Assembly: GCA_049513455.1 (NCBI GenBank)
Contig: JBEKWB010000002.1
Location: 62,001-126,000 of the forward strand
DNA: 64,000 nt
Origin: Bog-473 sp049513455
Lineage (GTDB): Bacteria; Actinomycetota; Acidimicrobiia; Acidimicrobiales; RAAP-2
Direction of reading: 5' to 3'
A model generated the notes under the pieces. The model was given only the letters and a program-made list of their open reading frames with translations. It did no database searches and had not been told where the DNA came from. Numbering within the stretch: the stretch's first letter is position 1; the number at the start of each line of letters is the position of its first letter. The translations under genes and the position numbers were made by a program. Positions 7,331 through 16,811 of the stretch are shown here, piece after piece.

Positions 7331-9946
7331 ATGCCTTCTTCCCCCTCCCTTCTGACATCGGCCTCCTCGGACGCGTTCCGTCTCCCCCGGACCGTCGAGC
7401 CCCACGTCTACCGCATAGAGATCGAGCCTGACGTGGGATCGGCCACCTTCTCGGGAACGGTGGGGATCGACGTCACCGTGCACGAGACGGTGGAACAGAT
7501 CGTCCTCAACGCGGCGGAGCTCGCCATCAGCGACGTGGAGGTGCGCACGGCGAGCGGAGAGGTCATCGGCTGCACCGTCTCGTTCGCGGACGAGCTGGAG
7601 CAGGTGATCTTCCATCCCAGTTCGGCCCTGGCCCCCGGTCCCTCCACTCTGACCTGCCGGTTCACCGGTACGCTGAACGACAAGCTGCGAGGTTTCTACC
7701 GCTCCACCTTCACCGACGATGCGGGGGCGACCCACACCATCGCCACCACGCAGTTCGAATCGGTCGACGCCCGCCGGGCCTTCCCGTGCTGGGACGAGCC
7801 CGACCGCAAGGCGGTCTTCGAAGTGACCCTGACCATCGACCGCGACGTCGACGCATTCTCCAACTCACCGATCGTGGACGTGCGGCGGGTGGGCGACAAG
7901 AACGTCGTGCGCTTCTCGCCCACCATGAAGATGTCGACGTACCTGGTCGCCTTCATCGTCGGCCAGCTCGAGACGACCGACACGGTCGACGTCGACGGGG
8001 TCCCGCTGCGCGTCGTCTTCACGCCGGGCAAGCGGCAGCTGGCCGATTTCGCCCTGGCCATCGGCTCCTTCGCGCTCCGCTTCTTCTCGGAGTACTTCGA
8101 CATCCCCTACCCCGGGGAGAAGGTGGACCTGGTGGCCATTCCGGACTTTGCGGCCGGTGCCATGGAGAACCTGGGTTGCATCACCTTCCGGGACACCGCT
8201 CTGCTGATCGATCCGTCCAGCGCGGCCCGGGCCGAGCTCGAGCGGGTGGCTGACGTCGTGGCCCACGAGCTGGCGCACATGTGGTTCGGCGACCTCGTGA
8301 CCATGGGGTGGTGGGAGGGGATCTGGCTCAACGAGGCCTTCGCCACGTTCATGGAGACCCTCTGCGTCGACGCCTTCCGGCCGTCGTGGGACCGCTGGGT
8401 CGGTTTCGCTCCCTCACGCGAAGCGGCGTTGGCCATCGACGGCGTGCACGCCACCCGGCCCATCGAGTACCCGGTCGGCCCGCCCAAGGAGGCCGAGGGG
8501 ATGTTCGACCTCTTGACCTACGAAAAGGGCTGCGCCGTCCTGCGGATGCTCGAGCAGTACATCGGGCCCGAGGTCTTCCGCGACGGCGTGCGCACGTATC
8601 TCAAGGCCCACGCGTACGCCAACACGGTCACCACCGACCTTTGGGATGCGCTGGAAGAGGCGAGCGGTGAGCCGGTGCGCGATGTCATGAACACGTTCAT
8701 CCTCCAGGGCGGGCACCCCCTGGTCTCGCTGCGCGGCGAGACGCTCGAGCAGCAACCCTTCTCCTACGGTCCGGTCCCCGACGGTGTCGAATCGGCCATC
8801 GGCCACGCCTGGAATGTCCCGGTGGCCGTGCGGACGCTGCCGCTCGACGGGTCCCAGCCGACGCCGGCGACCAAGCTCGTCCTGGGCACCACCCCGGTCC
8901 ATCTCGACGAACCCGCAAAGGGCCTGACGGTGGTCAATGCCGGAGGGTGGGGAGTGTTCCGGGCGGGGTACGAAGTCGAGCACCGCCTGGCACTGGCCGA
9001 CCACCTGTCGGAGCTGACCCCACTGGAGCGGGCCAACCTTGTGGCCGACACCTGGGCCACCACGTTGGCCGGGCACTCGACGCTCCGGGAGTTCCTGCTC
9101 CTGGCGGCCAAGCTGGGGCTCGAGCCGGACCCGACGCCGTGGGCCCCCGTCTCCGGAGCCCTCCACCTGGTCCGGCGCATCGTCACCGAGGGTGACCTCC
9201 CTGCGCTACGCCAGGCGGTGGCGGCGCTGGTCGGCCCCCAATTCCACCACCTCGGCTTCGAGGCGCAGCCCGGGGAGGGCGAGCGCACGCCGACCTTGCG
9301 CTCCCTCGCCATCAACCTCATGGGTACGGTCGGCGACGACGCCGGCGTGCGCGCCGAGGCCGCCCGCCGATTCGACGCATCGCCCATCGGGGGTGGCTAC
9401 GGCGACCCGATCCCGGCCGACGTGGAGGCGGCCACGCTGGCTGTGGTGGCCCAACTCCTCCGGCCCGGTGACTATGACGCGCTGTTGGAGCGCTACCGCG
9501 CCGCCTCGACACCGCAGGAGGAGATGCGATCCCTCAACGCTCTCTCCGCGTTCCCGGACATCGGTCTGGCCCTGCGCACGTTCGACCTGGCCATGACAGA
9601 GGTACGGAGCCAGAACGGATGGATCGTCATCTCCGCGTTGCTGGCCAATCCCGTGGCGGGGCAGGCGGTCTGGGGTCGGATCAGCGAGTCGTGGGACGCC
9701 ATTCTCGAGCGCTTTCCCAAGAACGCCCACGCACGGATCGCCGAGGCGATCCCCGCTCTGTGCGGCGACGCCGGATTTGCCGCCAAGGTCGTGCAATTCC
9801 TCAAGGATCATCCCTTGGCATCGGGCCCTCGTCGTGTCGCCCAATCGGTGGAGCGCCTGGGCGTCAACGTGACGTTTGCCGACCGCGAACGCGACGGGCT
9901 GGCCGACAGCTTGGGGGCGGTCATCGCCACCACCGGGACGGCGTGA
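7331..9946 (+). CDS. pepN: M1-family zinc aminopeptidase (ERAP/PepN type)
   Basis: An 871-residue aminopeptidase. The exopeptidase motif GAMEN is at residues 276-280 and the zinc site HELAH at 312-316, with the third ligand Glu335 (LNEAF) at the canonical spacing of 18. It should remove N-terminal residues from peptides in the cytoplasm; no signal peptide is present. The C-terminal half (~450-871) is the helical ERAP1-like domain. ATG 7331 fits the leaderless promoter. The stop overlaps the GTG of the next gene by 4 bases, so the methyltransferase is likely co-translated. Confidence 0.95.
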   Translation: MPSSPSLLTSASSDAFRLPRTVEPHVYRIEIEPDVGSATFSGTVGIDVTVHETVEQIVLNAAELAISDVEVRTASGEVIGCTVSFADELEQVIFHPSSALAPGPSTLTCRFTGTLNDKLRGFYRSTFTDDAGATHTIATTQFESVDARRAFPCWDEPDRKAVFEVTLTIDRDVDAFSNSPIVDVRRVGDKNVVRFSPTMKMSTYLVAFIVGQLETTDTVDVDGVPLRVVFTPGKRQLADFALAIGSFALRFFSEYFDIPYPGEKVDLVAIPDFAAGAMENLGCITFRDTALLIDPSSAARAELERVADVVAHELAHMWFGDLVTMGWWEGIWLNEAFATFMETLCVDAFRPSWDRWVGFAPSREAALAIDGVHATRPIEYPVGPPKEAEGMFDLLTYEKGCAVLRMLEQYIGPEVFRDGVRTYLKAHAYANTVTTDLWDALEEASGEPVRDVMNTFILQGGHPLVSLRGETLEQQPFSYGPVPDGVESAIGHAWNVPVAVRTLPLDGSQPTPATKLVLGTTPVHLDEPAKGLTVVNAGGWGVFRAGYEVEHRLALADHLSELTPLERANLVADTWATTLAGHSTLREFLLLAAKLGLEPDPTPWAPVSGALHLVRRIVTEGDLPALRQAVAALVGPQFHHLGFEAQPGEGERTPTLRSLAINLMGTVGDDAGVRAEAARRFDASPIGGGYGDPIPADVEAATLAVVAQLLRPGDYDALLERYRAASTPQEEMRSLNALSAFPDIGLALRTFDLAMTEVRSQNGWIVISALLANPVAGQAVWGRISESWDAILERFPKNAHARIAEAIPALCGDAGFAAKVVQFLKDHPLASGPRRVAQSVERLGVNVTFADRERDGLADSLGAVIATTGTA

Positions 9947-10689
9947 GCGCGGAGACGGATGGCGCACCCGGTCACGCCGCGCACTCCGGCCCGATGACCG
10001 ACACCGTCCCGCACCATGGCGCCGGGGAGTCGGCCCGGGTGCAGGACGTCGTCCGGGCGGCCCGGAGGACCCGGGGTTTCATGCCCGACGACGAGGGCGA
10101 GGCGTTGCTGCACGCCGCCTTGCGGGCGGGCGAGACGGTGCTCCCCGGGTCCGCACCGCCGACCTTCGTGGAGATCGGTGCCTGGTGCGGCAAGTCGTCG
10201 CTCTACCTGGGGGCGGCCGCCGAGGCGACCGGCGCCGTCCTGTTCTCCATCGACCACCACCGCGGCTCGGAGGAGAACCAGCCCGGCTGGGAGTACCACG
10301 AAGCCGATCTCGTCGACCCCGATCTCGGACGGATCGACACCCTGGCTCACTGGCGGCGGGCGATCGGCGACGCCGACCTCGAAGGATCGGTCGTGGGCGT
10401 CGTGGGCGACTCCCCGACCGTGGCCGCCCGCTGGACGCACCCGCTGGCGTTCTGCTTCATCGACGGGGGGCACGGCGAGGAGCCCGCCTGGGCCGACTTC
10501 TTGGGCTGGGCGCCCCGCGTCGTCCTCGGGGGCTGGTTGGCCATCCACGACGTCTTCCCCGACCCCGCCGACGGTGGCCGGCCACCCTATGACCTCTTCT
10601 GCGCCGCCCTCGCCTCGGGCGAGTTCACCGAGGACGGCGCCTGCGGGAGCCTGCGCGTGCTGCGCCGGATCGGCGTGGCCGCCCGCTGA
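9943..10689 (+). CDS. Class I SAM-dependent methyltransferase-like protein
   Basis: A 248-residue Rossmann-fold protein. The SAM-binding glycine region is FVEIGAWCGKSSLYLG, followed by an acidic strand end (SIDHHRGSEE), a later VVGDSP strand and FIDGGHGEEP. This resembles the methyltransferases that use a CFIDGxH loop on small substrates (Methyltransf_24-like). GTG 9943 overlaps the aminopeptidase stop as GTGA; an ATG at 9994 is the alternative and would drop 17 residues. The substrate is unknown. Its stop codon lies inside a 13-base tandem repeat. Confidence 0.75.
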   Translation: MSAETDGAPGHAAHSGPMTDTVPHHGAGESARVQDVVRAARRTRGFMPDDEGEALLHAALRAGETVLPGSAPPTFVEIGAWCGKSSLYLGAAAEATGAVLFSIDHHRGSEENQPGWEYHEADLVDPDLGRIDTLAHWRRAIGDADLEGSVVGVVGDSPTVAARWTHPLAFCFIDGGHGEEPAWADFLGWAPRVVLGGWLAIHDVFPDPADGGRPPYDLFCAALASGEFTEDGACGSLRVLRRIGVAAR

Positions 10690-10723
10690 GCCCACCCGCT
10701 GAGCCCACCCGCTGAGGCCGCCC
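10685..10723. repeat. 13-base tandem repeat at a gene end
   Basis: Two exact copies of GCTGAGCCCACCC and a third diverged copy. Each includes a TGA in the frame of the first, so the methyltransferase stop is repeated. It lies between convergent genes. A slippage product is the simplest explanation. Confidence 0.7.
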
Positions 10724-10745
10724 CTCGTGGCGGGCGGCGGCACGG

Positions 10746-11858
10746 TCAGACCGCCGTACACCCCATGGCCGCCGGCCCGGCGCAGTGGGGCTCGGCGAGG
10801 TCGAGCCCCGCGGGCAGGCATTCTCCCCGGAACAGCCCCGACGCCGGGGTCGTGTTCGAGAGGGCGTCGGCGGCCAGCACCATGGCGCCAAAGGTGTACG
10901 TGGTGCGCTCGTTGTCGGGAAACGTCTCTCTGTCGGGAAAGACCAGCCCCGTCCAGTACGTGCCGTCGGGGAGCCGCAGACCTTGGCCGGCAACGAAGAG
11001 ATCTCGCGCGTGCCCGCGCAGGCCCAGGGCGTCGAGGGCCAGCACACACTCCGCCGTCTCCGCCGCGGTGACCCAGTCGCCCGTCGACACGCAGCGCACA
11101 CCGAACCCCTCCATGACGAAGGTCGACCAGCCCTCGGCCAGGCGGCGCCGACCGGCTTCGCCTTCCAGCGCTCCCGAGAGCATGGGGTAGTACCAGTCCA
11201 TGGCGAACTCGGCCTTCGGTGCGAAGGCGCTCGGGTGGTGCGCCACCGCATGGCCGAGACGCCCGGCCGCCAGCTCCCAATCGGGCCGGTCCTTGGCCAG
11301 GCATTCGGCAACGGCGACCGCGCAGCGCAGGGAGTGGTAGATGGACGAGGACCCGGTCAAGAGCGCGTAGCCCTCGGGGCGGCCGGATGCATCGACCGAC
11401 CACAGAACCGAGCCGTCGGGCTGTTGCCAGCGCAGGATGAAATCGATGCCCGCCTCGATGGTGGGCCACAGCTCGCCCAGGAACTCGACATCGCTCGTGA
11501 TGAGGTGGTGATGCCAGGCTCCGGCGGCCAGGTAGGCACAGACGTTGGTGTCGAGTCGCTGATCCTTGACGCCGGCACCCTGGTAGTAGTTGAACCAGCT
11601 CCCATCGGGCAGTTGGTTGTCGGCCAGCCAGCGATAGGCCGCCCTGGCCTCCTTGGTGAGCCCGCACGCCGTCAGGGCCATGGCCGCCTCCACGTGGTTC
11701 CACGGATCGCAGTGGCCGCCCTCGAACCACGGGATCATCCCGTCTGTCCGCTGCACGTCGGCGATCGCATGGGCCGTGGCCAGCACGTCGGAGGACGAGA
11801 GCACCCCCGGCACCTCGGGGACCGTGCTCTTCTCGGAACGAAGATTCTCGGTGGTCAT
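10746..11858 (-). CDS. Toroid-fold (prenyltransferase/squalene-cyclase-like) protein
   Basis: A 370-residue protein with repeated helical hairpins of the alpha/alpha toroid type: DGMIPWFEGGHCDPWNHVEAA, then LPDGSWFNYY, QPDGSVLWSVD and LPDGTYWTGL. Such proteins are usually annotated as prenyltransferase or squalene-oxidase-repeat proteins, but the DG-x-W repeats also fit glycoside-processing toroids. No isoprenoid DDxxD motif is seen, so I do not assign a cyclase. ATG 11858 overlaps the upstream methyltransferase stop by 4 bases. It is the last gene of a three-gene operon with a glycosyltransferase and a methyltransferase, suggesting a role in a glycan or glycolipid. Confidence 0.7.
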   Translation of the reverse strand: MTTENLRSEKSTVPEVPGVLSSSDVLATAHAIADVQRTDGMIPWFEGGHCDPWNHVEAAMALTACGLTKEARAAYRWLADNQLPDGSWFNYYQGAGVKDQRLDTNVCAYLAAGAWHHHLITSDVEFLGELWPTIEAGIDFILRWQQPDGSVLWSVDASGRPEGYALLTGSSSIYHSLRCAVAVAECLAKDRPDWELAAGRLGHAVAHHPSAFAPKAEFAMDWYYPMLSGALEGEAGRRRLAEGWSTFVMEGFGVRCVSTGDWVTAAETAECVLALDALGLRGHARDLFVAGQGLRLPDGTYWTGLVFPDRETFPDNERTTYTFGAMVLAADALSNTTPASGLFRGECLPAGLDLAEPHCAGPAAMGCTAV

Positions 11859-12664
11859 GCGGCCGCCCCGTGGTTGCGGGGTGCGGGCCCCTTGCGACCG
11901 GGAACCCCACGGGGCACATTCGGCCTGGTCTCGGGCACGCCGGCCACCACGCTCTGCGGCTTCGTCAGGTAGAGCACGAGGCTCTTGCCGATGAGCGGGC
12001 TGAGCACACGGTCGGCCGCCCTGGTCACGAAGGGCGCCTTGACGATGTCCCACACCAGGACCTTGTGATACGCCGCCACAGCGGGGTTGGTGTCGTTGGC
12101 CGGGCCGACCAGGCACCGCAACCACCAGTACGGGGAGTGCAGCCCATGCGCGTGATGGAACCCCGTGGACCGCAGGCCCGTCGAGGAGAGCCGGCGTTCG
12201 AGCGTGGAACGCCGGTAGATGCGCACGTGGCCGCCGGGGGTGTCGTGGTATTCGTCGGAGAGCGCCCAGTTGACCGCCTCGGGTCCGCAGCGGGGCACCG
12301 TCACCGCCATGGTCCCGCCGGGACGGAGCACCCGCGACAGCTCACGCATGGCGGCCAGGTCGTCGGGAATGTGCTCGAGGACCTCCGAGGCGATGACGCG
12401 GTCGAAGGTCCCGTCGGCGAAGGGGAGGGCCAGCGCATCCCCCTGCACGGCGGTGGCGGGATGGTCGGGCGCCAGCTCCCCCGCCTCCACCATGGCCGCC
12501 ACCGTGCCACGTACCTGGGCCACCTCCTCGGGACCGGCGTCGAGAGCCACCACGGCCGCGCCGCGCCGGGCGGCCTCGAAGGCGTGTCGCCCGAAACCAC
12601 AACCGAGGTCGAGGAGGAGATCGCCGGGCTGCACCCCGAGCTTGTCGTAGTCCACCGTCAGCAT
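11855..12664 (-). CDS. Class I SAM-dependent methyltransferase
   Basis: A 269-residue enzyme with classic motif I (LLLDLGCGFGRHAFEAA), motif II (VVALDAG), FDRVIASEVLEHIP and LRPGGTMAVTVP, as in UbiE/Methyltransf_11 proteins. The C-terminal ~100 residues extend beyond the minimal fold and are rich in aromatic residues (HSPYWWLRCL). The ATG at 12664 overlaps the glycosyltransferase stop by 7 bases, and the end overlaps the toroid gene. It probably methylates the product or acceptor of the neighbouring glycosyltransferase; this is inference from the operon. Confidence 0.85.
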   Translation of the reverse strand: MLTVDYDKLGVQPGDLLLDLGCGFGRHAFEAARRGAAVVALDAGPEEVAQVRGTVAAMVEAGELAPDHPATAVQGDALALPFADGTFDRVIASEVLEHIPDDLAAMRELSRVLRPGGTMAVTVPRCGPEAVNWALSDEYHDTPGGHVRIYRRSTLERRLSSTGLRSTGFHHAHGLHSPYWWLRCLVGPANDTNPAVAAYHKVLVWDIVKAPFVTRAADRVLSPLIGKSLVLYLTKPQSVVAGVPETRPNVPRGVPGRKGPAPRNHGAAA

Positions 12665-14109
12665 GCGACGTCCCTTCCCGGCGCAGTCGCCGTCGCTCCC
12701 GCCTGCGTCAGGGTCGACGGCGCTCCCGGTAGAGGCTTCCCCTCGAGTACGGCCTCGTAGCAGGCCGCCGTGCCGGCCGCGGTCACCTGCCAGGTGAAGC
12801 GGTTGATCACCCGTTCCCGCCCCGCCGCTCCCAGGCGGGCCCGGAGGGCCGGGTCGTCGAGAAGCCGCGCGATGGCGCCGGCCAGCGCCCCGGGATCGTC
12901 GGGGGCAACCAGCAGGCCCGTCTCCCCGTCGACCCCGACGACTTCGGGTAGTGCACCCCCGGTGGTGGCGACCACGGCCACGCCGCAGGCCATCGCCTCG
13001 ATGGCGGGCAGGGAGAAGCCCTCGTACAGCGAGGGCACGACGGCGACCTCGGCCTGCCCGTACAGGCGGGCGAGCGCATCGTCGCTTATCCCGCTGACGC
13101 ACTGCACGACGTCGGAGAGCCCGAGCCGCGTAATGGCCTTGTCGACCCGGCCGCCTTCATGGGGGCGACCGATGACGGTGAGGGTGACGTCGCGCTCCGT
13201 GCGCAATTTGGCGATCGCCTCGAGGAGGGGTACCAGTCCCTTCATCGGGACGTCGCTCGATGACGTCACCATGATCCGGCCCGGTTCGGCCGTGACGTCG
13301 TCCATGGGGCGGAACACCGTGTGGTCCACGCCGACCGGGACGACGGTCATGCGTTCGGGGCGCACCTGCATCTGCGCCGCGATGTCCTTGCGGGAGGACT
13401 GCGAAACGGTGACGACCGCAGGCAGAGCCCGCGCCACCCGGACCTGCATGCCTAAGAACCCGAACCAGCGGGTGGTGGTGAGGCGCTGCCACGGGTTCGT
13501 CGTATGCGAGAGGGCCAGCTGGCGGTCGACCGTTATCGGATGGTGCAGGGTCGTCAGCAGCGGCCACCCGTCGTGGACCAGGCCGAGCATCCCGGTGCCG
13601 AGGCACTGGTTGTCGTGGACCACGTCGAAGTCGTCGCGGCGCTCCGCCATCAAGAGGCGCACCCGCCGCGAGAAGGCCAGTGGCTCCCCGAATCCGGCGG
13701 TGCACATGATGCCGAACTCCACCCAGTCCTCGCGGCTCGTGAACTCGCGGGGGTGAGGGACGCGGAAGGGGTCGGGATCCCGGTACAGGTCCAACCCGGG
13801 CACGGGCGTGAAGCCAACTCCGGGGTCGAGCTCGGGCCAGGGTGGCCCGGCGAAGACCTCGACCGAGTGCCCCAGGGCCACCAGCTCGCGGGTCAGATGC
13901 CGGGTGTACACCCCTTGACCACCGCAGCGCGGATTACCCCGGTAAATGAGGAAGGCGATGCGCAAACCACCAGGCTGCGGGGGTGCCGCGGGGATGTGGG
14001 GGGGGATCTCGATGTGGCGGGAGCGCTCCCAGCCTTCCTTGGTCTCGATCCACTTCTGACGGGGAGTTTTAGGCACAGGGGGTTCCGACACGTCCAACCA
14101 TGGCCGCAT
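12658..14109 (-). CDS. GT4-family glycosyltransferase
   Basis: A 483-residue GT-B-fold glycosyltransferase. The N-terminal domain starts after an unusual ~45-residue basic extension (PKTPRQKWIETKEGWERSRH) with LRIAFLIYRGNPRCGGQGVY, the glycine loop of GT4 enzymes. The donor domain has VVPVGVDHTVF, VTSSSDVPMKGL and the PSLYEGFSLPAIEAMACG signature with the E-x7-E pair. It transfers a sugar from a nucleotide sugar to an unknown acceptor, in the cytoplasm or at the inner membrane face. ATG 14109 has a purine-rich GGGGAGG just before it. First gene of the trio. Confidence 0.88.
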   Translation of the reverse strand: MRPWLDVSEPPVPKTPRQKWIETKEGWERSRHIEIPPHIPAAPPQPGGLRIAFLIYRGNPRCGGQGVYTRHLTRELVALGHSVEVFAGPPWPELDPGVGFTPVPGLDLYRDPDPFRVPHPREFTSREDWVEFGIMCTAGFGEPLAFSRRVRLLMAERRDDFDVVHDNQCLGTGMLGLVHDGWPLLTTLHHPITVDRQLALSHTTNPWQRLTTTRWFGFLGMQVRVARALPAVVTVSQSSRKDIAAQMQVRPERMTVVPVGVDHTVFRPMDDVTAEPGRIMVTSSSDVPMKGLVPLLEAIAKLRTERDVTLTVIGRPHEGGRVDKAITRLGLSDVVQCVSGISDDALARLYGQAEVAVVPSLYEGFSLPAIEAMACGVAVVATTGGALPEVVGVDGETGLLVAPDDPGALAGAIARLLDDPALRARLGAAGRERVINRFTWQVTAAGTAACYEAVLEGKPLPGAPSTLTQAGATATAPGRDVAC

Positions 14110-14169
14110 AGCCTCCCCGAACCCCCGGCCCCGGCGCAAACGGCGGCTGTATTCGTGCCTCGGGGATGG

Positions 14170-15411
14170 TCACGAGAGACCGAACCACCCCAGAATGGTG
14201 AGCAAGACGTACACGGAGGCCACGGCGGCGACCGAGAGGATGGAGACGCCACCGATCCAGCGGGCCCAGGGCCCGTTGGCCGCCGCCCCGAGGAGCGAGC
14301 GCCGGTTGGCCAGCACCAGGATCAACACCAGGGTCATGGGGGTGATCACGCCCTCGAGGACCTGGGTGTTCAAAATGAGGGTGATCAGGTTGCCCGGCAC
14401 CAGCACCACCGCCGCCCCGACCAGGATCTGCGCCGTGAACAGGCCCAGGAAGAGGGGCGCCTGCCGAAAGCTCGACGACACCGACCGCTCGACCCCAATC
14501 GCCTCGGCCACGGCGTACGACGTCGACAGGGGGACGACGGCGGCGGCCAGCGCCGACGCCCCCAGGAGCCCGAGCCCGAACAGCACCTCGGCCGCCGGTC
14601 CGGCCACCGGCCGCAGGGCGTGGGCGGCGTGGGCGGCGGAGGTGAGGGGCCCCGAGCCTCCGATGGTGGCGCCAGTGGCGACGATGATCGACATGGCGAC
14701 GAATGCCGCCAGGATCGCCCCCACAATGGCGTCGACCCGCTGGAACCGGTACTCCTCGGGCTTGACCCCCTTGTCCACCACGGCTCCCGCTTCGTAGAGC
14801 TGGATGTAGGGCGTGATGGTGGTGCCGATGAGGGCGACGGCGAGGAGGAGGAACGACCTGCTGGCGATGAAATGGGGCCACAGGGTGTTGGATGCGACCT
14901 GGTGCCAGTTGGGGTGGCCGAGTATGGCGGCGATGGGGTAGGCGATGAAGACGATGGTCAAGAGGAGGAAGACGCGCTCCGCGTAGCGGTAGGAGCCGAA
15001 GAGCACCAGGGACCAGATGGCGACGGCGGCGATCGGCACGGAGAGGTAGCGCGAGACACCGAACAGGTCGAACGCCGTGGCGATGCCACCGAACTCGGTC
15101 ACCATGAGGCCGATGTTGGCGATAGCGAACGCGGTGACGGCGAAGGCCGTCATGCGCAGGGGGAACTCCTCGCGGATGAGTGCGGCCAGCCCCTTGCCGG
15201 TGTACACGGCCAGGCGGGCCACCATCTCTTGCACCACGACGTAGGCGATGGTGATGAGCACCATGAGGAAGAGGGTGCGGTAGATGAAGTCCGAACCGGC
15301 CGAGGAGTAGGTGACGACGCCACCGGCATCGTTGCCCGCGGCCGCCGCGATCAGTCCGGGCCCTGCCGCGGCGAGATAGACCAGGCCCCGCCGGTGAACC
15401 GGCGCCCTCAC
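14170..15411 (-). CDS. Nramp-related divalent cation transporter, probably Mg2+-type
   Basis: A 413-residue protein with about 11 membrane segments and the Nramp fold. The TM1 motif, DPGN in manganese/iron Nramps, reads DAGG (residues 28-31). In TM6 the Met of the usual MPH is replaced by Thr200 (GTTITPY). Loss of this Met sulfur ligand is known from Nramp-related magnesium transporters, so Mg2+ is a more likely substrate than Mn2+ or Fe2+. GTG 15411 overlaps the stop of an MgtE-N/CBS gene (GTGA), which independently points to magnesium. It could still be a broader divalent or aluminium-type transporter. Confidence 0.8.
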   Translation of the reverse strand: MRAPVHRRGLVYLAAAGPGLIAAAAGNDAGGVVTYSSAGSDFIYRTLFLMVLITIAYVVVQEMVARLAVYTGKGLAALIREEFPLRMTAFAVTAFAIANIGLMVTEFGGIATAFDLFGVSRYLSVPIAAVAIWSLVLFGSYRYAERVFLLLTIVFIAYPIAAILGHPNWHQVASNTLWPHFIASRSFLLLAVALIGTTITPYIQLYEAGAVVDKGVKPEEYRFQRVDAIVGAILAAFVAMSIIVATGATIGGSGPLTSAAHAAHALRPVAGPAAEVLFGLGLLGASALAAAVVPLSTSYAVAEAIGVERSVSSSFRQAPLFLGLFTAQILVGAAVVLVPGNLITLILNTQVLEGVITPMTLVLILVLANRRSLLGAAANGPWARWIGGVSILSVAAVASVYVLLTILGWFGLS

Positions 15412-16811
15412 GTCAGAAGCTTGGGGAAATGGAATCTGCCCTTGGTCGGGACGAGGGCATCGAGCACGTCGTCCGCCACGATCCGCCCTATGGGCCGGCC
15501 GTCCTCGTCCACCACCACCAAGGAGAGCCGACGGGCTTCGACCAGCCGGTCGGCCACCTCGCCCGCCGACGCGTGGGGGCGCACGGTGACCACGTCCTCA
15601 TCCTCGAGCAGCGAGGAGATCCGCGTGTCGGGCGACGCGCGCATGGTGAGGAGGATCTTCAGCAACGTGATGTCACCGACCAGCGAGCCCTCCTTGTTCA
15701 CCACGGCCACCGCGTCGAGGTCGACGTCGTGGCCGCGCGCGTCGGCCAGACGATCGACGACTTCGGTGACCGTGTCGTCCGTCGTGGCCACGACGAGGGT
15801 CGACGTCATGATGCCCCCGGCCTCGTCCTCGGGATAGCCCAGAAGCTCACGCAACGCGGCGGCGGACGTGGGATCCATCCGTCGCAGCAGCTCGCCGCGG
15901 GTGGCCGCCGGCAGGTCACGCAGGGCGTCGACGGCCTCGTCGGGCTCCATGGCCGCCAAAAAGCGCGCCGCCTCGTCGGGATCGGACTCCCGCAGCAGCT
16001 GTTCGAGGTCGTCGGGCTGCATCTCCTCGAGGGCATCGGCGGCCTCTTCGGCGCTCAGCGCCGCCAGCAGCTCCTGGCGCTCGTCGCGGCGAAGGTCCTC
16101 GAGCAGGTCGGCCAGCTCGCCGGGGCGCAGGCGGTGCAGCCCTTCGTGCGTGGTCCTGAGGCGGACCTGGGTGGCCCCGTCGACCGAATCCGTCGACTCC
16201 CCGAAGGGCTGGATGGCCGCCCAGTCGATGACCCGGTCGGGGGTGGGGAGCGGGCGCCAGCGGCGTGGCCCCAGCCGGCGCAGCAGCGTGGCCGTCGACA
16301 CGTCGGCGCCGACCAGCCGTATACGGCCCAGCACCTCGGCCAGGTAGAGATCGGCGGCCCGGATGACCTGCACGCCGTCGACGTCGACCAGCTGGTGGTC
16401 CAGGACGTCCTTGGCCAGCAGCACCTCGCCGGGGCGGCGCACCACGTCCTGGAGGTCGAGCTTGGCCGAGCGCAACAGCACCTCGGCGTGCGCGATCCGA
16501 TCGATCGCCGGGGCGGGGACGAAGGCCAACCGGCGCCCCACCCGGATGATCAGCCCGCTGACCGGTGGGTAGGTCTGGCCGTCGGACCAGCGGGTGACGA
16601 TGTCCTCGAGCCGGCCGATCTCCTGGCCGGTCTGATTGGTGACCGGTCGGCCGAGAATGCCGGCCAGGGACACGATGGAGTCGAAGACCCCTTCGGACGC
16701 CAGAATGCGGCGGGTCCGCCGCCGGCGCTCGTGCGCCGGCCGTTCGGGCGTGTCACGACGGCGGGGAAGGGTGAGGCCGATACGGCCCGGCGAAGACGGG
16801 GATGAGGCCAA
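15408..16811 (-). CDS. Soluble MgtE-N / CBS-domain protein, likely Mg2+ sensor partner
   Basis: A 467-residue protein. After a basic N-terminus come a PRC-barrel-like region (~35-200), an MgtE N-domain (~225-325, rich in Asp/Glu helices such as DLLEDLRRDERQ and EEAADALEEMQP) and a CBS pair (~335-450). These are the cytosolic Mg2+-sensing modules of MgtE, but the MgtE membrane domain is absent. The adjacent, overlapping Nramp-like gene supplies a membrane part. TTG 16811 is chosen because AGGAGGT lies 7 bases upstream; the sequence before it is not protein-like. Likely role: gating or regulation of the transporter by Mg2+. Confidence 0.8.
   Translation of the reverse strand: MASSPSSPGRIGLTLPRRRDTPERPAHERRRRTRRILASEGVFDSIVSLAGILGRPVTNQTGQEIGRLEDIVTRWSDGQTYPPVSGLIIRVGRRLAFVPAPAIDRIAHAEVLLRSAKLDLQDVVRRPGEVLLAKDVLDHQLVDVDGVQVIRAADLYLAEVLGRIRLVGADVSTATLLRRLGPRRWRPLPTPDRVIDWAAIQPFGESTDSVDGATQVRLRTTHEGLHRLRPGELADLLEDLRRDERQELLAALSAEEAADALEEMQPDDLEQLLRESDPDEAARFLAAMEPDEAVDALRDLPAATRGELLRRMDPTSAAALRELLGYPEDEAGGIMTSTLVVATTDDTVTEVVDRLADARGHDVDLDAVAVVNKEGSLVGDITLLKILLTMRASPDTRISSLLEDEDVVTVRPHASAGEVADRLVEARRLSLVVVDEDGRPIGRIVADDVLDALVPTKGRFHFPKLLT

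Noticed and set aside
10785..11972. 395-codon plus-strand frame
   Set aside because: Antisense shadow of the toroid-fold gene.
13504..15837. 777-codon plus-strand frame
   Set aside because: Antisense to the glycosyltransferase, Nramp-like and MgtE-like genes; sequence is the Gly/Arg/His-rich shadow expected from GC-rich codons.
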